Origin: Acidobacteriota bacterium
Lineage (GTDB): Bacteria; Acidobacteriota; Thermoanaerobaculia; Multivoradales; JAHZIX01
Direction of reading: 5' to 3'
NCBI GenBank assembly: GCA_020439725.1
Contig: JAGQSE010000664.1
Coordinates: 1-6,112 of the forward strand
Length of the DNA stretch: 6,112 nucleotides
Below, one piece after another: positions 1 through 4,748 of the stretch. Every line of letters starts with the position of its first letter. Position 1 is the first letter of the stretch. The notes beneath the pieces were generated by a model. The model was not told where the DNA came from. It ran no database searches and was given only the letters and a program-made list of their open reading frames with translations. The position numbers and the translations under genes are program-made.

Positions 1-50
1 TCGGGCCGCCGATGGGCCTGGGTGAGGACGGGTGGGCGGGTCGGGGTCAT
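1..50 (-). CDS. Possible start of a further gene, cut by the left edge
   Basis: On the minus strand an ATG at 50-48 follows GAGG with seven bases between, 40 bases after the yidD stop. The frame MTPTRPPVLTQAHRRP runs to the window edge without a stop. Sixteen codons in GC-rich DNA are too few to be sure it is coding, and I do not recognise the product. Same strand and close spacing fit a continuation of the yidD cluster. Confidence 0.3.
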   Translation of the reverse strand, partial: MTPTRPPVLTQAHRRP

Positions 51-90
51 GACGGAGCCTCGGCACGGCGCTGATGCCGGCGGACGGTCT

Positions 91-408
91 TCAAGGGGGT
101 TCGACGGTACCCGCGGCGGTCCACGGGCCGCAGCGCATGATACGCCACACGGCCCTCGCGGTCCCGACGAGCGCGCCGTCCTGGCGGATCACCGCCTCGC
201 CATAGTGGCTGCAGGTGGGGGTGAAGCGGCAGTGGACCCCCATACCGGACATGCGCGGCGACAGCGTCGCCTGGTAGAGGTGGATCCCGGCGAGCAGCAC
301 CCTGGCGGACCACTGGTCGCGCGGCGGCCGGGCGAGATCGAGGACTAGAAGGAGCGTCGCCGCCAGCAGCACCAGCCGCCACCGGCGGGGACGCGGATCA
401 GGTGCCAT
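91..408 (-). CDS. yidD: Membrane protein insertion efficiency factor YidD
   Basis: A 105-residue YidD homologue. YidD is a small inner-membrane-associated protein that helps insert and fold membrane proteins alongside YidC. The core is GIHLYQATLSPRMSGMGVHCRFTPTCSHYGEAVIRQDGALVG (41-82), with the family hallmark CRFTPTCS (60-67, cysteines 60 and 66), followed by RIMRCGPW (89-96) and the short tail GTVEPP. Most relatives read RCHPW and end in a DPVP-like tail, so the histidine is replaced here and the C-terminus is diverged. An N-terminal hydrophobic helix (about 11-25) follows a basic start. The ATG at 408 is chosen over one at 459, because the extra residues lie within the DUF2752 gene and do not resemble YidD. 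No clear Shine-Dalgarno is present; the 11-base overlap with DUF2752 suggests coupled translation. Usually yidD sits with rnpA and yidC; here it is in a different context. Confidence 0.9.
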   Translation of the reverse strand: MAPDPRPRRWRLVLLAATLLLVLDLARPPRDQWSARVLLAGIHLYQATLSPRMSGMGVHCRFTPTCSHYGEAVIRQDGALVGTARAVWRIMRCGPWTAAGTVEPP

Positions 409-802
409 GGTGCAGCAGATAGGTCCAGTTGAGGACCACTGCCGCGACGAGCACGCCACGGACCCACCCGGGCCATTGTTCCCGCGGCTCGCGAAGCGGC
501 CGCCCGGCCAGGGCGAAAGCCCCGGCGACCAGCCCGCCGGCGATCAGCGCCACCCAACCCACCGTCGCCAACGGATTCACCGCGAAGGCGCCCGCGAAAT
601 CGAGGTGGGCAAGGGCGAGGGCGGAGCGGGTGGTGCCGCAGGCGGGACAGGGAAACCCGGCCAGGACCTTCAGCGGGCAGCGCGGCAGGCCCAGAGCCAG
701 CCGCGCGCCCAGGGGCGACAGGAGGACGAGGGTGGCGGCCACCGCCCCCCAGAGCAGCCCCAGCTGTCGGTCGGCGGAGCGCTGCTCAGTTGTTGAGGGC
801 AC
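398..802 (-). CDS. DUF2752 small membrane protein
   Basis: A 134-residue protein of the DUF2752 family, whose function is unknown. The family signature is clear: RCPLKVLAGFPCPACGTTRSALALAHLDFAGAFAVNPL, with cysteines 42, 52 and 55 in a C-x9-C-x2-C arrangement, the core PCPACGTTR (51-59) and the NPL motif (76-78). Membrane helices are expected at about 14-38, 79-100 and 113-131. The start is GTG at 802, overlapping the end of the Yip1-domain gene by 17 bases. No strong Shine-Dalgarno is visible, so translation may depend on ribosomes finishing the upstream gene. A later in-frame GTG (codon 21) would cut into the first helix and is less likely. The 3' end overlaps yidD by 11 bases. The CPxCG pattern could bind a metal or form a disulphide, but no evidence here decides that. 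Confidence 0.87.
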   Translation of the reverse strand: MPSTTEQRSADRQLGLLWGAVAATLVLLSPLGARLALGLPRCPLKVLAGFPCPACGTTRSALALAHLDFAGAFAVNPLATVGWVALIAGGLVAGAFALAGRPLREPREQWPGWVRGVLVAAVVLNWTYLLHHGT

Positions 803-1547
803 CGCTCGAGACCAGGGCCGAGCCCACCCCCAACACCATCATGAGGATCACGCACAGACAGCAGAAGAAGACCGGCAGCAACACCGCGATCACCGCCTTC
901 TGCGTCGTCGTCCGGTGGACGGCCACGAAGCCCAGGATGTAAAGCACGATCACCCAGACGGCGGCGATGATGCCACCGAGGAAGGGCACCACCTGGGCCA
1001 GCTGGGCCACTCCCGAGTACGCCACGGCGCGCAGCGTCCCTTCGAACCCGGTCTGGCTGGAGTCGAGGCCCTTCACCAACATCAAGCAGAGGTGCAGGAT
1101 ACCGGCACCGATGAACAGCCCGATGACGATGAAGATCGGCGCGAGGATCGCATAGACCACCACGATGCCGCCGGTCAGGGCGAGCTGCGTACCGGCGCCC
1201 TCGTGGTTGCCCATCATGCTCAGGAAGTTGAGGCTGCCGAAGAGCATCTGCCAGACCAGGCCGACGATGATGCCCAACCACCCGACGATGACCGCAAAGA
1301 GGATGGGGCTGGCGTAGTCACCGGTCCGCTCGGCGCGGGCAAAGGCCTGCTGCGGCGAGGTCACCAACAGCTTGATCGTCTCGATGAGCGCCGGGGCGAA
1401 CCCGAGCTCCTGTCGCCGCTCCCAGGGGAGAAGCTCGGTGGTCGGCCGCGGCGGCGGCGCGTCGTAGTCGTACCGAGACGGCGACGGCGGCGCAGGTGGT
1501 TCGGGCGGATCCGGCGGCGGGGGCGGAAAGCTCTGGTCGTCGTTCAT
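786..1547 (-). CDS. Yip1-domain polytopic membrane protein with proline-rich N-terminus
   Basis: A 253-residue protein. Residues 1-40 form a proline-rich, probably cytoplasmic tail (16 prolines, including PPPPPDPPEPP at 8-18). PWERRQELGFAPALIETIKLLVTSPQQAF (41-69) is the typical amphipathic entry to bacterial Yip1-domain proteins. About five membrane helices follow, near 81-102, 122-143, 138-159, 186-211 and 218-243. The stretch GFEGTLRAVAYSGVAQLAQVVPFLGGIIAAVWVIVL (167-202) carries the family pattern of a Tyr-Ser near Pro-Phe-Leu-Gly-Gly. Bacterial Yip1-domain proteins have no defined function; eukaryotic Yip1 proteins act in vesicle trafficking, which should not be transferred to this gene. 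A cysteine cluster, FFCCLC (227-232), lies in the last helix. The TGA at 788-786 lies inside the next gene, which starts 17 bases earlier in an overlapping frame. Confidence 0.85.
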   Translation of the reverse strand: MNDDQSFPPPPPDPPEPPAPPSPSRYDYDAPPPRPTTELLPWERRQELGFAPALIETIKLLVTSPQQAFARAERTGDYASPILFAVIVGWLGIIVGLVWQMLFGSLNFLSMMGNHEGAGTQLALTGGIVVVYAILAPIFIVIGLFIGAGILHLCLMLVKGLDSSQTGFEGTLRAVAYSGVAQLAQVVPFLGGIIAAVWVIVLYILGFVAVHRTTTQKAVIAVLLPVFFCCLCVILMMVLGVGSALVSSGALNN

Positions 1548-1552
1548 CGAAA

Positions 1553-1559
1553 CCTCCTT
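1553..1559 (-). promoter_or_regulatory. Ribosome binding site that fixes the Yip1-domain gene start
   Basis: On the minus strand AAGGAGG lies five bases before the ATG at 1547, a near-perfect anti-Shine-Dalgarno match at good spacing. An in-frame ATG at 1562 would place this site inside the coding region, so 1547 is the start. It is the strongest ribosome binding site in the window, and the hairpin at 1566-1614 ends six bases upstream of it. Confidence 0.8.
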
Positions 1560-1565
1560 CATGGG

Positions 1566-1614
1566 CCGGAAGCAGCCCCGCCGGCCCCGCTTGGGCGCGG
1601 TGGGCTGCTTCCGG
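1566..1614 (-). promoter_or_regulatory. Strong hairpin in the leader of the Yip1-domain gene
   Basis: Positions 1566-1578 (CCGGAAGCAGCCC) are exactly complementary to 1602-1614 (GGGCTGCTTCCGG), a perfect 13-bp stem. Inside it, 1579-1581 can pair with 1597-1599 and 1584-1587 with 1593-1596 around a five-base loop, about 20 pairs in all. It lies between the DUF4870 stop (1671) and the Yip1-domain start (1547), its base six bases from the Shine-Dalgarno. Neither strand has a T-run after the stem, so it is not a standard intrinsic terminator. It could be a T-less terminator or attenuator, an mRNA-stabilising or processing structure, or a protein site. The structure is certain; the role is not. 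Confidence 0.6.
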
Positions 1615-1670
1615 TACCGTGGCCGATGGGGCCGTCGTCTACGGTCTCAGATCGCGAGCACGCCCGATCC

Positions 1671-2120
1671 TCAGAAGCGATCGGCGTACTGGCTGACCTG
1701 CGGAATGATCAGGCGCTGGCCGTTGACCGCCTTGACGATGCAGGCGATGTGGAGGACCAGGATCGCCAGGGCGAGGCCGAGGTTGATCAGCGCGAAGGCA
1801 CAGCCCAGGACGCCGAGGATCGACGAGGCGATAGTCTCGACGATGATCAGGCCGATCCACAGGACGATTTCGGCAGCCAGCAGGACCAGTCCGTGCTTGG
1901 CGTGCCACTGGACCTCCCGATCCTCCTTTTCGAGCAGGAAGGGGACCAGGGCCAGCGGGCCGAGGTAGGCCAGGACCAGCATCAGGGTGTTGGTCGAGGC
2001 CTGCGGCGGGGGCGGTGGTGCACCCGCGGCGGGCCCCGGCGGCGGTTCGGGCGGCGGAGGCAGGTCGGACGGCGGCTCGGGTGGGGGCGGAGGACCCGGC
2101 GAACCGGTGTTCTCACTCAT
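1671..2120 (-). CDS. DUF4870 (Tic20-like) membrane protein with proline-rich N-terminus
   Basis: A 149-residue protein. The first 40 residues are extremely proline-rich (21 prolines), with the block PPPPEPP twice (11-17 and 21-27). The rest is a DUF4870/Tic20-like membrane domain: LMLVLAYLGPLALVPFLLEKEDREVQWHAKHG, with the family's charged turn EKEDREVQWHAKHG (64-77) after the first membrane helix (about 45-63), then helices at about 78-97 and 104-130. No signal peptide is seen, so the proline tail is probably cytoplasmic. Bacterial members have no established function; the name comes from similarity to the chloroplast import protein Tic20. The ATG at 2120 is chosen over an upstream in-frame ATG at 2177, because AGGAG lies eight bases before it and the extra residues look non-coding. 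It is the first gene after the promoter candidate and 123 bases before the Yip1-domain gene. Confidence 0.88.
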   Translation of the reverse strand: MSENTGSPGPPPPPEPPSDLPPPPEPPPGPAAGAPPPPPQASTNTLMLVLAYLGPLALVPFLLEKEDREVQWHAKHGLVLLAAEIVLWIGLIIVETIASSILGVLGCAFALINLGLALAILVLHIACIVKAVNGQRLIIPQVSQYADRF

Positions 2121-2168
2121 GGAGCGCTCTCCTGTAGGTCTTTGGGTCAGCGGACGTAATGCATCGAG

Positions 2169-2196
2169 TCTATACAACCCTCCACTATGGTCTCAA
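2169..2196 (-). promoter_or_regulatory. Candidate sigma70-type promoter for the membrane-protein genes
   Basis: Reading the minus strand, TTGAGA (2196-2191; one mismatch to TTGACA) and TATAGA (2174-2169; four of six to TATAAT) are 16 bases apart. A shifted -10, TAGACT, would give 18 bases. The -35 element lies in the last codons of yigZ and the spacer covers its TAG stop. The segment is noticeably richer in A and T than its surroundings. It lies 49 bases upstream of the DUF4870 start, leaving a short 5' leader. Promoter calls from sequence alone in GC-rich genomes are uncertain. Confidence 0.45.
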
Positions 2197-2799
2197 GGGC
2201 AGCTCGATCCCGAGAGCCGCCAGCGCCTCCTCGATCTCCGGCTGCAAGTGGCGATGGACGACCAGCTCGAGGCGGACCGCCTCGCCGTACTGCTCGGTCA
2301 CCAGCTCGACCTGAGGCGGCCGAATCAACCGCTTGACCGCCCCCAGCTGGGGATAGGGCAGCTCGACGACGAGGCGCTCGGCGGGCACCACCCACATCAC
2401 GGGCAGCTCCTCGAGGGCCAGGCGGGTGGCGTCGCCGTAGGCGCGGACCAGTCCTCCCTTGCCCAGCTTGACGCCGCCGAACCAGCGCACCACCACCGCC
2501 AGGACACCCGAGAGCTCGGCGCCGCGCAGGACGTGGAGGATCGGCGGCCCGGCGGTACCGGCTGGCTCGCCATCGTCGCTCGACCGCTCGGCGCCGCGCG
2601 CACCGAGCCGCCAGGCCCAGCAATGATGGGTGGCGTCGGGAAACTCCGCACGCACCGCCGCGAGGTGTTCCTGGGCCACGATCTCGTCGGCCACCGGCGT
2701 GACCACCGCCAGGAAGCGGGACTTGCGCTCCCGGAGCTCCGCCCGAACCTCGCAGGCCGGTGCGCGGTAGGCCCCGGGAATCTCGTCGCCGGCACTCAC
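2185..2799 (-). CDS. yigZ: YigZ/IMPACT (UPF0029) family protein
   Basis: A 204-residue protein of the YigZ/IMPACT family. The biochemical role of bacterial members is not established; eukaryotic IMPACT acts in translational control through GCN2, and bacterial structures suggest nucleic-acid binding by the C-terminal ferredoxin-like domain. Hallmarks present are KSRFLA (26-31), ATHHCWAWRLG (56-66), SDDGEPAGTAGPPIL (74-88) and VVVRWFGGVKLGKGGLVRAYG (102-122). The C-terminal ferredoxin-like region spans about 138-204. The frame is open further upstream, through bshA, but family alignment starts near ERKSRF, so the GTG at 2799 is chosen; it gives normal length. Its likely Shine-Dalgarno, GGTGAG, covers the bshA TGA stop, with nine bases between it and the GTG, so expression is probably coupled to bshA. 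Location at the end of the bacillithiol genes may mean shared regulation rather than a pathway role. Confidence 0.93.
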   Translation of the reverse strand: MSAGDEIPGAYRAPACEVRAELRERKSRFLAVVTPVADEIVAQEHLAAVRAEFPDATHHCWAWRLGARGAERSSDDGEPAGTAGPPILHVLRGAELSGVLAVVVRWFGGVKLGKGGLVRAYGDATRLALEELPVMWVVPAERLVVELPYPQLGAVKRLIRPPQVELVTEQYGEAVRLELVVHRHLQPEIEEALAALGIELPLRP

Positions 2800-2809
2800 G
2801 GCGACCGTC

Positions 2810-3934
2810 TCACCGGCGGATGGCGACGCGCTCGTAGACCCGGCGATAGCGCTCGACCACCGCATCCTGCGTGAACCGGTCGAGGGCTTGGCGGCGGGCG
2901 GCTTCGGCGAAGCCCTCGTGGCGCTGGGGGTCCTCGAGGAGCTCGATGGCCGCGTCGGCCATGGCATCGACGTCACCGACCGGGTAGAGGAAGCCGGTCT
3001 CGCCGTGGCTGACCACCTCGGGAAGACCACCGACCCGGGTAGCGATGACCGGTACCCGGCAGGCCAGCGCCTCGAGAGCGGCCAGGCCGAAGGACTCGGT
3101 CTCCGAGGGCAGGAGGAAGAGATCGGCCCCCACCAGCACTTCCTCGACCGCCGGCAGGTTGCCGGTGAAGACGATACGGTCGCAGGTGCCGAGCTCGCGG
3201 CACATCTGCTCGACCCGCGCACGCTCGGGTCCGTCACCGACCAGGAGCAGCCGGCAGGGCACACGGCGATGCACCCGCGAGAAGACGCGGACGACGTCTT
3301 CGACCCTCTTGACCGGCCGGAAGTTCGAAATATGGACCAGGATCTTCTCGCCTTCGTGGGCCCACCGCCGGGCCCCGGGATGGTTTTGGACCGCCTCGAA
3401 GCGGGCCGGGTCGATGAAGTTGGGTACCACGTCGATGCTCCGGTCGACGGCGAGCTGCTCGAGGGTCGCTCGGCGGAGCGCCTCGGAGACGGTGGTCACG
3501 GCATCGCTCTGGAGGATGCCGAAGCGGGTGGTCTCGAGATAGCTCGGGTCGTTTCCCACCAGGGTGATGTCGGTACCGTGAAGAGTGGTGACCACCGGCA
3601 ACGGCTGCGGAGCGAGGATCTGCCGGGCGAGCACCGCCGACACGGCGTTGGGCACCGCGTAGTGGACGTGCATCAGGTCGAGACGCTGGAAGCGCGCCAC
3701 CTCGACCATCTTGGTGGCCAGCGCCAGCGAATAGGGCGGGTACTCGAAGAGCGGGTAATGGGGTACCAGCACCTCGTGGTAGAAGAGGTGCGGATCGCAC
3801 AGCGACAGCCGCGACGGCGGCGCGTAGCTGATGACGTGGACCTCGTCACCACGGGCCGCCAGCGCCATCGCCAGCTCCGTCGCGACCACTCCAGAGCCGC
3901 CATAGCTCGGATAGCAGCTGATCCCGATCTTCAT
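2810..3934 (-). CDS. bshA: GlcNAc-malate synthase BshA (GT4 glycosyltransferase)
   Basis: Retaining GT-B glycosyltransferase that moves GlcNAc from UDP-GlcNAc to L-malate, the committed first step of bacillithiol synthesis. The protein has 374 residues, the usual BshA length. The N-terminal acceptor domain begins MKIGISCYPSYGGSGVVATE, whose glycine-rich GGSGVVATEL segment is diagnostic for BshA. HGTDITLVG (119-127) and ISNFRPVKR (202-210) are also characteristic. The GT4 E-x7-E motif is ESFGLAALE, with Glu280 and Glu288, in the C-terminal nucleotide-sugar domain, followed by the GGLPEVV and GETGFL blocks. The ATG at 3934 overlaps the bshB1 stop and has a Shine-Dalgarno GGGAGG six bases upstream, inside bshB1. 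TGA at 2812-2810 is followed after 10 bases by the yigZ start. All key motifs are intact. A generic GT4 enzyme is the only alternative, and the BshA-specific motifs plus bshB1 and bshC next door argue against it. Confidence 0.96.
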   Translation of the reverse strand: MKIGISCYPSYGGSGVVATELAMALAARGDEVHVISYAPPSRLSLCDPHLFYHEVLVPHYPLFEYPPYSLALATKMVEVARFQRLDLMHVHYAVPNAVSAVLARQILAPQPLPVVTTLHGTDITLVGNDPSYLETTRFGILQSDAVTTVSEALRRATLEQLAVDRSIDVVPNFIDPARFEAVQNHPGARRWAHEGEKILVHISNFRPVKRVEDVVRVFSRVHRRVPCRLLLVGDGPERARVEQMCRELGTCDRIVFTGNLPAVEEVLVGADLFLLPSETESFGLAALEALACRVPVIATRVGGLPEVVSHGETGFLYPVGDVDAMADAAIELLEDPQRHEGFAEAARRQALDRFTQDAVVERYRRVYERVAIRR

Positions 3935-4668
3935 AGGACGCCTCCCGGGACCGTGGCCAGCGGGTCGCCGACCGCGATCGGCTGCGGCGTCCAGAAGGGC
4001 TCGCCGAAGGCCGCGCCGATGATCAGTCCGAAGTGGCGTGCCCGCCCTTCGACGGCACGCGAGAACTCGGGGGTCGAGACCTTGGTCACCGGCTCGCTCC
4101 GAGCCGCCGCCCCGGGCTGGTGGAGCTGCGAGGTGTAGCAGGCCAGGGCGGCGAGCTTCCTCTCCCAGGCGCTGCTGACGTCGACCACGAAACGCGGCTC
4201 GAAGAGGTCGTGTTGCATGTAGGAGTAGACCGCCGCCGGGCGGTGGGCTCCGTCACCCCCGCGCTCGGGTGAGCGGTTTCTAAGGCCGGCGTAGAAGGCC
4301 GCCGCGGCGACCAGCCGGTGTGCTCGCCCATGGTCCGGATGTCGGTCCGAGGGGCTCGGGCCGAGGACCAGGCGGGGCCGGTGCCGGCGCAGAAGCTCGA
4401 TCAGCGCGTCCTCCTCGGCGGACCCCGTGCGCAGACCACCATCGCCACAGTCCAGAAAGTCGAGCGTCGTGGCGCCGAGGACCTCGGCGGCCCGCTCGGC
4501 CTCGCGCACCCGTTCTTCCACCGTTCCCCGGGTGCCCATCTCGCCCCGGGTCAGGTGAAGGATCCCGATACATCGACCGGCGCCCGCGAGGCGTGCCAAG
4601 GTGCCGCCGCAGCCGAGCTCGACGTCGTCCGGGTGGGCCCCGATCGCCAGCAAGTCCAGTGTCGTCAT
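3931..4668 (-). CDS. bshB1: GlcNAc-malate deacetylase BshB1 (LmbE/PIG-L family)
   Basis: Zinc-dependent N-deacetylase that converts GlcNAc-malate to GlcN-malate, the second step of bacillithiol synthesis. Counting from the ATG at 4668 the protein has 245 residues, normal for BshB1. The LmbE signature AHPDD is at residues 11-15 (His12, Asp14, Asp15) and SDRHPDH ends at His113. His12, Asp15 and His113 are the expected zinc ligands, with Asp14 and His110 as catalytic candidates, matching the numbering I recall for the Bacillus cereus homologue. GEMGTRGT (42-49) and YMQHDLFEPRFVVDVS (150-165) are also family features. Two ATGs are in tandem (4671 and 4668). The Shine-Dalgarno GGAGG is 2 bases from the first and 5 from the second, so 4668 is preferred. 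The stop overlaps the bshA start by 4 bases (ATGA), implying translational coupling. A related LmbE deacetylase of other substrate is possible but unlikely beside bshA and bshC. Confidence 0.95.
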   Translation of the reverse strand: MTTLDLLAIGAHPDDVELGCGGTLARLAGAGRCIGILHLTRGEMGTRGTVEERVREAERAAEVLGATTLDFLDCGDGGLRTGSAEEDALIELLRRHRPRLVLGPSPSDRHPDHGRAHRLVAAAAFYAGLRNRSPERGGDGAHRPAAVYSYMQHDLFEPRFVVDVSSAWERKLAALACYTSQLHQPGAAARSEPVTKVSTPEFSRAVEGRARHFGLIIGAAFGEPFWTPQPIAVGDPLATVPGGVL

Positions 4669-4748
4669 CATCTCCTCCGCACACAGCTGCCACCGCCGCC
4701 TCGCGCGTGCACTCTGGTGGCTTCGAGCCTCCGCTCTTTGGGCTCGGT

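Noticed and set aside
1616..1645. Second weaker inverted repeat (ACCGT ... ACGGT with inner GGCC/GGCC) beside the 1566-1614 hairpin
   Set aside because: The pairing is interrupted and short, with unequal gaps, so it is not distinguishable from background next to the perfect 13-bp stem.
2036..2098. GGC/GGN-rich repetitive DNA that looks like a microsatellite or repeat element
   Set aside because: It is the coding sequence of the proline-rich tail of the DUF4870 protein; the repetition follows from proline codons.
429..2159. Long plus-strand open frame of 576 codons opposite the membrane-protein genes
   Set aside because: It lies antisense to three genes with clear family motifs. Its translation is rich in Arg, Gln, Asp and Gly and resembles no family. 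Long antisense frames are expected at this GC content.
2800..3264. Upstream extension of the yigZ frame, giving a 359-residue protein
   Set aside because: The extra 155 residues overlap bshA in another frame, are Ser/Arg/Pro-rich and match no YigZ sequence. The GTG at 2799 gives the normal family length and a plausible Shine-Dalgarno.
2888..4138. Plus-strand open frame of 416 codons opposite bshA and the end of bshB1
   Set aside because: It is fully antisense to well-supported enzyme genes, and no domain or motif is recognisable in its translation.
4724..4746. Six-base inverted repeat (CGAGCC/GGCTCG) just after the bshC stop as a terminator
   Set aside because: The stem is short, the loop is 11 bases, and there is no T-run; chance pairs of this size are common in GC-rich DNA.
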